The notes: generated by a model from the sequence alone, not told the origin. 64,000 bases of DNA from CAIKZD01 sp041675165 (GCA_041675165.1 JBAYUI010000001.1:1-64000); one strand, 5' to 3'. Positions 1 through 9,277 are shown, numbered from the stretch's first letter. Made by a program: numbers and translations.

Positions 1-395
1 AAGAATTGCGCGCCGAGCCATATTGGAAGAATAAGATTAAGCATTGTGTGAATGTTGAAGTTATCCTTGAGACAAATGTGGTAGAAATTTTAGGCAAGGA
101 CCATTTACAAAAGGTTAAGCTGGATAAGAAATTTAACGATCAGGCTGAGTTGGCGTTGAATGGGCTGTTTATTGAGGCGGGCAGTGAACCTAATATTGAA
201 TATGCGCGCGGATTGGGAGTGGAAACGGATGAAAAAGGCTATATTAAAATAGGCAGTGACGGTGCGACTTCTGTGGTGGGCGTTTGGGCGGCGGGGGACA
301 TTACAGATGGCTCGGACGGTTTTCAACAAGTGATTACAGCCGCGGCCGAAGGGGCGATTGCGGTGCGCAACATCTTTAAGTGGCTTAAGAAATAA
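1..395 (+). CDS. trxB: Thioredoxin reductase, C-terminal part (cut by window edge)
   Basis: The reading frame is already open at the first base, so only the last ~130 residues are present. The segment begins with the RAEP stretch typical of the NADPH-binding domain of thioredoxin reductases. It ends with the FAD-binding GVWAAGDITDG motif followed by QVITAAAEGAIAV, which is diagnostic for low-molecular-weight thioredoxin reductases and related flavoproteins. The redox-active CxxC lies upstream of the window and cannot be checked, so an AhpF-like or ferredoxin-NADP reductase relative is not excluded. The next gene starts 7 bases downstream on the same strand. Confidence 0.9.
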   Translation, partial: ELRAEPYWKNKIKHCVNVEVILETNVVEILGKDHLQKVKLDKKFNDQAELALNGLFIEAGSEPNIEYARGLGVETDEKGYIKIGSDGATSVVGVWAAGDITDGSDGFQQVITAAAEGAIAVRNIFKWLKK

Positions 396-402
396 AATCC
401 TT

Positions 403-681
403 ATGAAAGCCTTGCGCGACCTTCTGGTTAAGAAAAAAGCCGCGACGACAACCTTGAGTGACAAAGATATTTTTTATATCTTCAGACGGATCATTAAGGA
501 AGAATATGGCAATGTTGGGGCGGAAAAGATCCAATCGGATTTCTACAAGAACGGCACGCTTTTTTTGAAAAGTGAAAGTTCCATCTGGAGCGCCGAAGCT
601 TTTTCCAATCGCAGTTTTATCATCAGAAAAATGAATGACGAATTGGGGGAAAAGGTGGTGCGGGAGATAAAATTCAAATAA
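403..681 (+). CDS. DciA-like (DUF721) small protein
   Basis: A 92-residue protein starting at the ATG 7 bases after trxB. The second half (DFYKNGTLFLKSESSIWSAE, then a FIIRKMNDELGEKVVREIKF-type ending) matches the DUF721 pattern of a beta-hairpin, a conserved tryptophan, an 'I..LN..LG' helix and a terminal I-F strand. This family includes DciA, the helicase loader used by bacteria without DnaC. Family assignment is from pattern only. The protein is short and lacks the C-terminal extension of typical DciA, so a direct role in DnaB loading is inference. Confidence 0.6.
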   Translation: MKALRDLLVKKKAATTTLSDKDIFYIFRRIIKEEYGNVGAEKIQSDFYKNGTLFLKSESSIWSAEAFSNRSFIIRKMNDELGEKVVREIKFK

Positions 682-708
682 AAAAACCTGCCTTAATGGC
701 AGGTTTTT
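682..708. terminator. Bidirectional Rho-independent terminator
   Basis: Stem CCTGCC/GGCAGG with a TTAAT loop, flanked by an A-run on the left and a T-run on the right. It lies between two convergent genes and can end transcription in both directions. Confidence 0.85.
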
Positions 709-721
709 AAGATTTGCATCA

Positions 722-3304
722 TTAGGGAATATTGGTCGTTATGTTTATTTCCGACGACGTGCTGTCGCCATCGTTGTCCGTGACGGTGGCTTTTATATTG
801 AGCGTGGAAGATTTTTGATTGTCGGGAAGAGGGTAATCAAAAGTGAAAGAAAGATCATTAGCCTTGGAATAGACATCGGTGCCATTTATGGCAATAGTGA
901 CACTTTTCGCTCCGTTGGGAGAACTGGCGTTGATCTTTATGGACAAGGTCGTATCTGTCAGAGTGTCTCCGTCAGCGGGAGATTCAATGGAGATGCTGGG
1001 ACTCTTGTTTTTGGATTTTCCATCTTTGAAATCACTGGCTTGGCAAGCTTCGGTGGGTACGGAGTCACCCCTGACCTTATTGTCCTTGAGATATTTTTTG
1101 ACCGCATCTTCCCATTCGCTGAACTGCGGATCATCCTTGGGATTGCTGGGCGGATCTCCCAAAGGGTTGTCCTTATTAACGTAATAAAGGATGCTGTGAT
1201 TGTCTATGAAGCTTTTTTTCTCCTCGCTGTCGCTCGGGCAGGAATCGTTGGCCAAGCAATATTCATCTTTTTTGATCTTACACACACTCACTTTCATTTT
1301 TTGATCCAGCTTTCCGTCCAACACGGCCTTGCCGGTTTCTGGGGCGGTGTATTTGGGAAATTGTTCTACTGTATAATTCTGCAGCGCTTTTTGCATAAAT
1401 TCTCTCCAGATCGGGGCGGCCACATAAGAACCATCCGCGCCTTTGGCCATAACGGTGTTGTCGTTGTTGCCGGTCCAGACTCCCGCCACGAGAGACGGGG
1501 TGTATCCCATTGTCCAACCATCGCGCCATTCATTGGTGGTTCCCGTCTTAGCGGCCACGGGCCGGTCATCAAAGCGCAGCGGGTTGTTTTCTCCGAAGAC
1601 AGGCGCGCGCAAAGAATTGGTGGAGAGGATGTAATCAATCATTGCGATATATTTTTCTTCAATGGCGCGAGTCCCGGCATCCGGCTTGTATTCTTCTAAT
1701 ATTTTTCCAGAACCATTTTCAACCTTAAGAATGGTAGTCTGGTTGTGATGGATGCCACCCGTCGCAAAAGTGGAATAGGCGTTGACATGATCCAAAAGAG
1801 TCACTTCTCCACCACCCAAAACCAAAGACAAGCCGTACCGGCTCGGATCATTGAGCGTAGTGATGCCCATCTTATGAGCCGTATCAATAGAATTGTTAAC
1901 GCCGGCCAGATACAAGGTTTTGACGGCCGGGACATTCAAAGACATCGCCAAGGCGTTTTTCATCTGGATGAGTCCGCGATTGTTGCCATCATAATTTTTC
2001 GGGTCATAGACTTGTCCATCGACAGTGGAAAAATTAGTGTCTACGTCCCAGATGTTGGTTTCGGGCGTGAAGCCTTTTTCAAAAGCGGTGAGATAGACAT
2101 AAGGCTTGAAAGATGATCCCGGTTGGCGATTCGCCGTGGCCACATTGAAGTTGCCTTCAAATTTGCAATTTTTTCCAGAGACGCAGCCTGCGGGCGTGGC
2201 CTTGCCGAAATAGTCTTTTGAGCCGACCATCGCTAGGACTTGTCCGGTGCGTGGGTCGGCAGCCACCAGTGCCGCATTATTGGCTCTGTAGGTAGTGGCG
2301 TTTTTATCAGCATAGTCGCGCACCGCCTGTTCGGCAATCTGTTGTTTGTCCCAATCGAGCGTAGTATAGACTTTCAAGCCGCCTTGCTCCACAGCTTGTT
2401 CGCCATATTGTTTTTCCAAGTAGTCTTTGACGTACATTACAAAGTGCGGGGCGGAAATACTTTCGGAAAAAGGTTTGATTTTAGCGAGGACATCGACCTG
2501 TTTGGCTTCGGTTGCTTGATCGGTGCTGATGTAACCCAGTCGCGCCATCTGATCGAGGGCATATTCTTGGCGTGCCTTTAGGGCTTCAGTGAAGTTGCCA
2601 TAAGGGGAATAATGCGAGGGGGCTTGGGGTAATGAGGCAAGGAGGGCTGATTCGTCCAAGGTCAATTCGGATGCGTGCTTGCCGAAAAAAGTTTGGGCCG
2701 CCGCTTCGGTGCCATAGGCGTTGGAGCCATAAGGGATCTGATTGAGATACATCCCGAGGATTTCATCTTTGGAAAATTTTTGGCCGAGTTCGATGGAAAG
2801 GATGGCTTCTTTGACTTTTCTGGAGATGGTTTTTTCCGAAGTCAAAAGTGTCTGTTTGACCAATTGTTGCGTAATAGTAGAAGCACCCTGAGTGGCCTTC
2901 CGGTGCAAAACATCAGCCAGGCCGGCGCGTATGATAGAAGTGATTTCAATCCCGTGATTGGTGTAAAAATTCTGGTCTTCCAGAGCGATGGTGGCGTATC
3001 TCAATGAATCAGGCATTTGGGAAAAAGGAATTTCGGTGCGCTTTTCTTCCCCATGTATTTCGTATAAAAGATGATTTCCGGTGCGGTCATAGATCTTAGT
3101 GGACTGGGCAATGGTGCGACTATTCAAGCTGCCTGGGCTGGGTAAGTCTTTGGCGTAATAGGCGAAAATGCCGGCCACAGACAAAAAACCGGCCAAAATC
3201 AGCCAGAGAAAAATTTTGCCTAAAAGTTTCCACTTGATCTTGGAAAACCAAAATTTTAGCTTGTTGCCGGCACTAAAATTACGATTAGGAGAAAAGGTGC
3301 GCAT
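722..3304 (-). CDS. Class A penicillin-binding protein (PBP1A type)
   Basis: 860 residues. An N-terminal membrane anchor (about residues 28-50) is followed by a GT51 glycosyltransferase domain with ALEDQNFYTNHG, GASTITQQLVKQ and the KDEILGMYLNQIPYG motif. The transpeptidase domain has SSFK (about 397), SLN (about 454) and KTGTT (about 585). The protein polymerises and crosslinks peptidoglycan outside the membrane. The last ~100 residues form an Ig-like beta domain (IESPADGDTLTDTTLSIKI), and several cysteines lie in the linker before it. It is the last gene of the ATP-grasp run but has its own promoter inside the preceding gene. All catalytic motifs are present. Confidence 0.95.
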   Translation of the reverse strand: MRTFSPNRNFSAGNKLKFWFSKIKWKLLGKIFLWLILAGFLSVAGIFAYYAKDLPSPGSLNSRTIAQSTKIYDRTGNHLLYEIHGEEKRTEIPFSQMPDSLRYATIALEDQNFYTNHGIEITSIIRAGLADVLHRKATQGASTITQQLVKQTLLTSEKTISRKVKEAILSIELGQKFSKDEILGMYLNQIPYGSNAYGTEAAAQTFFGKHASELTLDESALLASLPQAPSHYSPYGNFTEALKARQEYALDQMARLGYISTDQATEAKQVDVLAKIKPFSESISAPHFVMYVKDYLEKQYGEQAVEQGGLKVYTTLDWDKQQIAEQAVRDYADKNATTYRANNAALVAADPRTGQVLAMVGSKDYFGKATPAGCVSGKNCKFEGNFNVATANRQPGSSFKPYVYLTAFEKGFTPETNIWDVDTNFSTVDGQVYDPKNYDGNNRGLIQMKNALAMSLNVPAVKTLYLAGVNNSIDTAHKMGITTLNDPSRYGLSLVLGGGEVTLLDHVNAYSTFATGGIHHNQTTILKVENGSGKILEEYKPDAGTRAIEEKYIAMIDYILSTNSLRAPVFGENNPLRFDDRPVAAKTGTTNEWRDGWTMGYTPSLVAGVWTGNNDNTVMAKGADGSYVAAPIWREFMQKALQNYTVEQFPKYTAPETGKAVLDGKLDQKMKVSVCKIKKDEYCLANDSCPSDSEEKKSFIDNHSILYYVNKDNPLGDPPSNPKDDPQFSEWEDAVKKYLKDNKVRGDSVPTEACQASDFKDGKSKNKSPSISIESPADGDTLTDTTLSIKINASSPNGAKSVTIAINGTDVYSKANDLSFTFDYPLPDNQKSSTLNIKATVTDNDGDSTSSEINITTNIP

Positions 3305-3342
3305 AAGAAAATATAATAAAAATTACCTTCAAAGTTCTCTGC

Positions 3343-3371
3343 ATTATAGTACGAAACAAGTTATTTTTCAA
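3343..3371 (-). promoter_or_regulatory. Sigma70-type promoter of the PBP gene
   Basis: On the minus strand TTGAAA (3371-3366) and TATAAT (3348-3343) are separated by 17 bases, with the start codon at 3304. The -35 box lies inside the 3' end of the upstream ATP-grasp gene, so the PBP can be made independently of that cluster. Confidence 0.65.
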
Positions 3372-4242
3372 GGAAAGTTTTTTGAGCCAATGAGTCTTGC
3401 AAAAGCCGGATCGTTTCCCGCGCGATTTTTATTTCCGGATAAATCTTGTCAAAAACCTTGAAATCTGCCATAGTATTAATTTCAATTATACGCGGTTTTT
3501 GCGAAGAATCAATGAGTATGTCAATCCCGGCAAACTCGATGTCGGTTTTTTTGGCGAAGAGTTTGGCCAGTTTCAACACCACCTCTTTTTTATCAGCCCG
3601 CATATGGCTGGCACCTCGTACATTAGTGCGCCACTCGCCCTTGGGGGCGATTCTTTTGACCGGCCCGAAAACTTTTTTACCTATCACAAAAACGCGGAAA
3701 TCGCCGGTGGTGGAATAAAATTTTTGGAAGAGATAAATCTTTTTGTCCCTTTTTCTTTCACCGATAAACTTGTCGAATTCTTTTTTGGAAGTTATTTTGA
3801 AAACTTGTTTTCCCAAGCTGCCATTGGCCAGCTTGGCAACGAAGGAAGCGCCCAAGGTTTTTTTCAAGGAAGAATAAGATTCATTTTCTCCGTAAATAGT
3901 TTTGAGGCAGGGGATCTTGCTGGCTTCAAAGAGGGACTGTTGGCGAAGCTTATGAATGGTTTGGTAGCGCAAATAAAAAGTCTTATTCAAAAGACGGATA
4001 TTATTCTGGATGCAATAATCCAAAACAAGACTGAGGGGTGTGGCAGAGGTGCTGGACGCGCGCACAATGACCGCATCAAATTTTTTCAGGGAAACTTTTT
4101 TGTCCAATAGTAGGGTGTTTCCTTCGAAATAAATATTTTTCCAAGAAGCGAAAAATGGCTTATGGCCGGCCAAGGAGAGTTCCTTTTCGAACTGGCAGGA
4201 AGCATGAGAATTTTTATTGTCGGTAATTATGCAGATGCGCAT
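3361..4242 (-). CDS. RimK-like ATP-grasp ligase (fifth of five)
   Basis: 293 residues. An N-terminal domain beginning MRICIITDN precedes an ATP-grasp fold. Visible elements are the FVAKLANGSLGKQVFKI nucleotide-binding lid, GDFRVFVIGKKVFGPVKRIA, the GEWRTNVRG loop and the metal-binding FAGIDILID...IIEINTMADF. The layout matches RimK/lysine-biosynthesis-type amino acid ligases, which join a carboxylate to an amine using ATP. It is clearly paralogous to the gene at 5205-6119 (same GDFRV.VIGKK, EWR.N and IE.N motifs). It lies 6 bases downstream of the preceding ligase gene. Substrates cannot be told from the sequence. Confidence 0.8.
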   Translation of the reverse strand: MRICIITDNKNSHASCQFEKELSLAGHKPFFASWKNIYFEGNTLLLDKKVSLKKFDAVIVRASSTSATPLSLVLDYCIQNNIRLLNKTFYLRYQTIHKLRQQSLFEASKIPCLKTIYGENESYSSLKKTLGASFVAKLANGSLGKQVFKITSKKEFDKFIGERKRDKKIYLFQKFYSTTGDFRVFVIGKKVFGPVKRIAPKGEWRTNVRGASHMRADKKEVVLKLAKLFAKKTDIEFAGIDILIDSSQKPRIIEINTMADFKVFDKIYPEIKIARETIRLLQDSLAQKTFLEK

Positions 4243-4248
4243 AGGGAG

Positions 4249-5208
4249 TTATTTTAGATCAAGAGCGGCTAAGAATATTTTTAATAATTCTTCATACATC
4301 TTAAGCATCGAGGGTTTTTCTTCCGGAGTGAAAAAAAGTCCTGGCATAGAATTAAGCTCTACGATCCAAGGTCGCTTTTTTTCGTCAAACATAAAATCGA
4401 TGGAATAAACACGATTGGTAAAAGTGGCAAAAAGCTCATTTGCATAGGCGATGATGGGCGACAAAGATTCGGGCAATTTATTTTGTGGCACTATGAAAAG
4501 GTGCCCGCCTTGGGCCAGATTGGCTAAATAGCTGTCCTTTTGCGGCTCGCGGATATAGGCATAAACCATCTTATCATTCACGAAAACCAGCCGCAAGTCA
4601 TGCATGCCAGTGCTTGCGCCCGGAACTCCCCAGGAGGAGTCGATAAATTCTTGGAGGAGATAGGGGCGATCCAAAAAGGCTTTTTCTAAAATATCTTTTT
4701 TGTCCAAAATCTGGATCCCTTTGCCGCCGCTTTCTATCAATGGCTTCAAGACTGCTAGGTGAGTTTTAATTTTGGGCAGAAACTTTTCCAGGTCCGCTCT
4801 GTTCTTTATGAGCCAGTTCTTCTTGCACCATTTTTCAAAGAGCAAGCTTATTGTGAATTTGTCATCGATGAGTTGGGTAAAAGTTAAGTCATTTATAAAT
4901 GGATAAGTTGCGCCGATAAGTTCTTTTTTGTGATATACCTCCATCCGAGCCTTGGTTTTATCATAGATCAAGTCCGGTTTGATGTTGGAAACTCTTTTCC
5001 ATTTTCCGCCCTTGCCTTCGAAAACCCAAGCGTGTTTAAAAAGATTTTTTTCGTAGTCATACCATTCATAAGAAGCGCGATACATCTGGATGCCGCCTTT
5101 TTTGCAAATGTCATAAAAGTATTCATACGAATACATATAATCCTTATTGGAAAACGGCTTGGCTTTTTCCCAATTGCTTTTGCCGAAAAGAATCATCACC
5201 TGCTTCAT
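4249..5208 (-). CDS. ATP-grasp ligase (fourth of five), divergent
   Basis: 319 residues. The ATP-grasp core is recognisable from LAVLKPLIESGGKGIQIL, LLQEFIDSSWG, the MHDLRLVFVNDKMVYAYIRE strand and the metal-binding end YSIDFMFDEKKRPWIVELNSMPG. The first ~110 residues are unlike the RimK N-terminal domain and rich in aromatics and lysines. Its start overlaps the stop region of the upstream ligase by 4 bases, indicating translational coupling. It is probably a peptide or amide ligase of unknown substrate. It is the least RimK-like of the set. Confidence 0.75.
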   Translation of the reverse strand: MKQVMILFGKSNWEKAKPFSNKDYMYSYEYFYDICKKGGIQMYRASYEWYDYEKNLFKHAWVFEGKGGKWKRVSNIKPDLIYDKTKARMEVYHKKELIGATYPFINDLTFTQLIDDKFTISLLFEKWCKKNWLIKNRADLEKFLPKIKTHLAVLKPLIESGGKGIQILDKKDILEKAFLDRPYLLQEFIDSSWGVPGASTGMHDLRLVFVNDKMVYAYIREPQKDSYLANLAQGGHLFIVPQNKLPESLSPIIAYANELFATFTNRVYSIDFMFDEKKRPWIVELNSMPGLFFTPEEKPSMLKMYEELLKIFLAALDLK

Positions 5209-6119
5209 TTTTTTGAGGATAAATATTTAACTATAAGCGCGCCTATGTTTTTGTCAGGATGGGTCTTTTCAAATCCTTCAAATCGCGCGAAAGAATTGAC
5301 TTCGATCACCACATAGCCCGTTCTCGTTTTAAGGATATCCACACCGGCATAGTCCATCTCCATCTTGGCGCACACATTTTCAGCGAAGCGTTCCATTTTC
5401 GGGTCTTTGTAGGCGCTTACTTTTCCGCCCAGCGCGAAATTATTCCTCCACTCGTTCTTTTGGGCTGACCGCTTCATGATCCCGACGGATTTTTTGCCGA
5501 TAACGAGGACGCGGAAGTCGCCCGAATTCTTTATGAAAGGCTGATAAATGAGGCTTGTGTTTCTTCTGGTTTTGAGAAAATTTTTCAGAGCGTTGTCATT
5601 CTCGATTTTCCAGACCTGTTCCCCGAGTCCTCCACCACTCTCTTTTATTACCAATGGAAACTTGAACCCAGCCAGCCGCAAGGCAGCAAGAGCTTTTTCA
5701 TATTTATTATCATTCAGATGGAGCGTGGGAATGGAAGTAATTTTTTTGCGGTTAAAAATGTCAGATTGGGTAAATTTATTATAGAACGGATGCTTGATCA
5801 AAAAATCCCTATTCATCGCCGGCAGATTGGCTGTCTTGATTTTTTTCAAGACGACGTCAAGCTCGTTATCCAGATCGAAGGCGGTTCTTGCTCCGGTTTT
5901 TTTATCAAGCAGTAAATAATAACTGGGGATATCATAAAAGGCCGCCGAATAAGTTTTTAAATGGATAATTTTTCCATCTGCCATCGGAGTGCCATCTATG
6001 AAGATCAAAGAACTCCATTTGATGAAATCATAGGAGGCATTTATTTTTTCCAATTCGGAAGTTACTCTTGACGTGGAATGAATTTTTTTATTGATGCCGA
6101 AAATTAAAAACTTTTTCAT
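5205..6119 (-). CDS. RimK-like ATP-grasp ligase (third of five)
   Basis: 304 residues, beginning MKKFLIFGINKK. Motifs are FPLVIKESGGGLGEQVWKIE, GDFRVLVIGKKSVGIMKRSA, EWRNNFALGG and YAGVDILKTRTGYVVIEVNS, the standard ATP-grasp order. It closely parallels the ligase at 3361-4242, so the two are likely duplicates that have diverged in acceptor specificity. It overlaps the next gene by 4 bases and lies 37 bases after the previous one. Confidence 0.8.
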   Translation of the reverse strand: MKKFLIFGINKKIHSTSRVTSELEKINASYDFIKWSSLIFIDGTPMADGKIIHLKTYSAAFYDIPSYYLLLDKKTGARTAFDLDNELDVVLKKIKTANLPAMNRDFLIKHPFYNKFTQSDIFNRKKITSIPTLHLNDNKYEKALAALRLAGFKFPLVIKESGGGLGEQVWKIENDNALKNFLKTRRNTSLIYQPFIKNSGDFRVLVIGKKSVGIMKRSAQKNEWRNNFALGGKVSAYKDPKMERFAENVCAKMEMDYAGVDILKTRTGYVVIEVNSFARFEGFEKTHPDKNIGALIVKYLSSKK

Positions 6120-6156
6120 AGTCGCGTAGAAGATAAAATAAATTTTAAGCGTAATT

Positions 6157-7113
6157 CTATTGCTCTCTTTTCAGCTGCAGGATAAATTCAATGATATCCC
6201 GAATCACATTGCGGGTTTCTCCATGAGTCGGTTTATAGTGGATGTACAGGTCTGGTTTGCCGTTGATTTCTAATACGCTGAAGGGTTGCTCGGCAGGATC
6301 CCGGCTGATATCTTCGCAGATGATGTCGATGCCGACCAGATATTTTCCCATGGCCTTGGCTGCGGTGGTGCAAAGCCGTTCAATGCCCGGGTGGATGAGG
6401 CTGGTCACATTATTCGTCTCACCTCCTTCGGCCAAGCAAGAATTTTTTTTGATGAAAATTTCTCGATCTTTTTCGAGGATGCTGTCAATGGTGGTGCTCT
6501 GCTCTGTTAGGATTTCTAGCAAGGCTTGATTAATCTTAGTTTCATCGAATTTCTTGGCTTGTTTTTTCTTGATAAGTTCGCGCACAGTGCTTTTGCCATC
6601 GCCAAAAATTCTGGGCGGGATCATTTCTAAGACGCCAATGGCTTTGTTTTTTAGGATTAGAACACGATATTCTTTGCCAAAAACCATTTCTTGGACGATT
6701 AGTGATGAGAATTTTTTCATTTCTTGCAAGATGGTTTTTTTGGCTGCTGCCAAGTCTTTAATATTAGTAAAGACGCCGCGGCTATTCGACCCCTTGGCAT
6801 CCTTGATGACCAAAGGATATTTCAGGGAGGAAAGCTTTTTGTCCAATTCTTTTTCATTGAGGGTCTTCCTATAGAGACAGACTGATTTTGGTGTAGGGAT
6901 GTCATTTTCTTTCAGTGCTGCATAGGTCAGATCCTTATAGGCCGTGAGCGCGCTGCCTGAGAAAAAATCACTGGCAATCTGGAATTTTCTGGTCACGAAG
7001 ATCTTTTCTCCGTTTATGTTTATGCAGAAATAGCCTCTTTCCGGCACGATTTTTTCGATGGTGCCACCCATCTCCTCGACTACCTTTTTAATGATCGGTG
7101 GATTTTTAATCAT
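6157..7113 (-). CDS. Cyanophycin synthetase/GshF-type ATP-grasp ligase (second of five)
   Basis: 318 residues. The signature is that of the cyanophycin synthetase and bifunctional glutathione synthetase ATP-grasp class: YPLVIKDAKGSNSRGVFTNI, GKEYRVLILKNKAIGVLEMI, the IFGDGKSTVRELI loop, an NSCLAEGGETNNVT segment and VLEINGKPDLYIHYKPTHGE near the end. Enzymes of this class add amino acids to a growing peptide or to gamma-glutamylcysteine. There is no Mur-ligase half, so it is not a full cyanophycin synthetase. It lies 4 bases after the preceding fusion gene. Confidence 0.8.
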   Translation of the reverse strand: MIKNPPIIKKVVEEMGGTIEKIVPERGYFCININGEKIFVTRKFQIASDFFSGSALTAYKDLTYAALKENDIPTPKSVCLYRKTLNEKELDKKLSSLKYPLVIKDAKGSNSRGVFTNIKDLAAAKKTILQEMKKFSSLIVQEMVFGKEYRVLILKNKAIGVLEMIPPRIFGDGKSTVRELIKKKQAKKFDETKINQALLEILTEQSTTIDSILEKDREIFIKKNSCLAEGGETNNVTSLIHPGIERLCTTAAKAMGKYLVGIDIICEDISRDPAEQPFSVLEINGKPDLYIHYKPTHGETRNVIRDIIEFILQLKREQ

Positions 7114-7117
7114 AGGT

Positions 7118-8533
7118 TTATTTGTTCACATCAATTAAGAATTTCTTCAAATTGTAACGGCCGATGATGGTGGGGTAGGTCAGATGCGAGCGGTCGACCA
7201 AGGTGACTCTAGTGGTGAACAGCGTGTTATTGAGTTGAATAGAAATGTTGATCATTGGCCGATAGGTGAAGCCATGGGAAGAGCGGACGGGAATAGTGGA
7301 GGCGATGTCGGGTACGTTTTTGAAGATGTCCCAACGTTGTTCCTTGGTCAGATTTTTGAGTTCATCATAAGGACGTTTCAGTTTCTCGAATTCTTCCACG
7401 GTTGCTTCAAAGCCTAATTGTTTGGCTAACTCATCATCAATGGATGACCAGTCGGCTCCTGTGTCGATTTTGGCTTCCACCTCGACAAATTTTTCATCTT
7501 TGCCGATCAGCTTCACTTTTTCCACGGTGCCTATAACTTTCTTGCCGGAAATTTCTTCCAGTTCCTCTTCGATTTCTCCGCCGAATAAGTCTTTGCCGAG
7601 GCGGATGCCGCGTTCCAATGTTTTGATCTTCAGATCGGAAATTTTTTGCAGCCGTTTTTTGAGGCCCGCCAAATTGGCGATCTGGATGGAGAGTCCTGGG
7701 CGGGCGTTGAGCTCCACAATCACCGGGCCACGTTCTTTATCAATAGCAATGTCCGCCCCTAAAAAGCCTAGGCCGGAAATCTCTTGGGCGCGTACGGCCA
7801 TTTTCAAAATATCATTCCAATAAGGAATTTTTATTCCGGAGAGCAAAAGCCTGGTGTCTGGAGCATATTCCACCATAGTGCTTTTGCCTTGGACGGCACT
7901 GGTGGTGGTGCCGGTGGCCATATCGATGCCGACGCCGATAGCGCCTTGTTGCAAATTGGCTTTGCCGCCGGACAACTTGGTCGGCAGGCGGAGCATGGCC
8001 ATTACGGGTACTTTATTGAAAATGATGATGCGGATGTCGGGGATGCCTTTGAAAGAATAGGGTTTGAAAAGTTTCAAAAGTTGCAAACGTTCTTCAAAAA
8101 AAGCGATGTCAGGCGTGCCGGACAAAGAGTATGATCCGTCTAAAATATTTCGGATGTGATTTTTCAGATCGTCAACAGTGATGAGGGAGCGGTCCGCTTT
8201 GATCCAGGCGTCTTCACGATTTTTTTTCTTGCCATAGACCACGACGATACCTTCACCGCCAAACCCGCGATTGGGTTTCAGGGCAAAACTGCCGGGCAAT
8301 GTCTGCCAGTCAAAATTTTCCAACTCATCGATCGTTTTTATCTTAGTGATGAGATGCGGCACGGGCAGATCATTTTTAGCTAGCACTTTTTTGCTGAGTA
8401 ACTTGTTGTCGGCTAATTTTTTGGCGCGCGACAAATTGAAAGGCCGGATATATTCCAGATTCCGCGAATTCATCCCCAAGATCTGACGGCTGATCTTGCG
8501 ATAAGCATTAATTTTTCGGAAAAAATCAAACAT
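7118..8533 (-). CDS. Alpha-L-glutamate ligase-like ATP-grasp fused to retropepsin-like domain (first of five)
   Basis: 471 residues from the ATG at 8533; a TTG at 8551 would add six. Residues ~30-290 are an ATP-grasp domain with SFALKPNRGFGGEGIVVVYG, PDIRIIIFNKVPVMAMLRLP, GGKANLQQGAIGVGID and FLGADIAIDKERGPVIVELN. This is the 'alpha-L-glutamate ligase-like' family normally encoded beside an inactive-transglutaminase/7TM protein. Residues ~330-471 match the RimK-associated aspartyl protease family, with the active-site motif KIDTGADWSS near residue 355. In the families I know, ligase and protease are usually separate genes, so the fusion is notable. The 7TM partner is the next gene upstream. 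Confidence 0.88.
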   Translation of the reverse strand: MFDFFRKINAYRKISRQILGMNSRNLEYIRPFNLSRAKKLADNKLLSKKVLAKNDLPVPHLITKIKTIDELENFDWQTLPGSFALKPNRGFGGEGIVVVYGKKKNREDAWIKADRSLITVDDLKNHIRNILDGSYSLSGTPDIAFFEERLQLLKLFKPYSFKGIPDIRIIIFNKVPVMAMLRLPTKLSGGKANLQQGAIGVGIDMATGTTTSAVQGKSTMVEYAPDTRLLLSGIKIPYWNDILKMAVRAQEISGLGFLGADIAIDKERGPVIVELNARPGLSIQIANLAGLKKRLQKISDLKIKTLERGIRLGKDLFGGEIEEELEEISGKKVIGTVEKVKLIGKDEKFVEVEAKIDTGADWSSIDDELAKQLGFEATVEEFEKLKRPYDELKNLTKEQRWDIFKNVPDIASTIPVRSSHGFTYRPMINISIQLNNTLFTTRVTLVDRSHLTYPTIIGRYNLKKFLIDVNK

Positions 8534-8580
8534 AATTAAATCATAATGCAAATGATGCGAATCTTATGCAAATACGCGAA

Positions 8581-9231
8581 TTAGAGGTGTTTTATAATTT
8601 CTTTGAAGCGCAGATATTCACTCAGGCGCAGCCCCGTCCATTTGCCGATAGCTACGTTGATGGGCACGGTAATAAGGATGAGCCAGGGCGCGCTGGCAAT
8701 GAGACGGATTAATGTTTCGGAACTGGCGATGAAAAAACCGATGATGGAAATGAACAGCGTTTCAGTGGCCAGCAAGATGGCCACGCGCGTGCCTTTTTCT
8801 ATTTGCACGGCCACAAATTTTTCGACGATAGTGATCATAATGAGAATAGGGAAAATGGACACCGCGGCCAGACCCGTGCGGTGTAGATCGCCGCCTAAGG
8901 TCAAAACGCCCAAAGTTAAAATGGCTACGGCCGTGAGCATAATAGCCACGCGTGGCAGATAGAGCAGGCGAAAAGGTTTCAAAATGAAACGCATCAGCAT
9001 CCCAGTCACAATGACTGAAATGAAAATGGTGATGCCATATTTCAAGCCATTGGTGGCGAGAAATGCGAAGGTCACGATGAGTGGGGTGTAGATGCCAAAG
9101 GCCTTCACGCCCACCACTTGGCGGAGGAGCGCGATGAAAGTGGCGATGATTGGAAGCATTAAAAGTAGAATAACTGTTTCAAAAGGCAAACCTTTTTGGA
9201 TGAAGAAAAGAATGATCGGGCTGATGTGCAT
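8581..9231 (-). CDS. Seven-TM protein of the inactive-transglutaminase/7TM family
   Basis: 216 residues with seven clear hydrophobic helices. Conserved-looking loops include LRQVVGVKAFGIYTPLIV and RLLYLPRVAIMLT. This is the 7TM half of the 'inactive transglutaminase fused to 7 transmembrane helices' proteins. The transglutaminase-like part is absent, leaving only a short N-terminus before helix 1. It is encoded directly ahead of the ATP-grasp ligases, so it may be the membrane platform or exporter for their product. That role is inference. Confidence 0.8.
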   Translation of the reverse strand: MHISPIILFFIQKGLPFETVILLLMLPIIATFIALLRQVVGVKAFGIYTPLIVTFAFLATNGLKYGITIFISVIVTGMLMRFILKPFRLLYLPRVAIMLTAVAILTLGVLTLGGDLHRTGLAAVSIFPILIMITIVEKFVAVQIEKGTRVAILLATETLFISIIGFFIASSETLIRLIASAPWLILITVPINVAIGKWTGLRLSEYLRFKEIIKHL

Positions 9232-9277
9232 AAAGTTAAGTTAAAAGTTAATAAAGTTAGAAAGTTTGTAAAGTTTA

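Noticed and set aside
815..1699. 294-codon plus-strand frame opposite the PBP gene
   Set aside because: Shadow of the PBP coding strand; no start signals and no recognisable domain.
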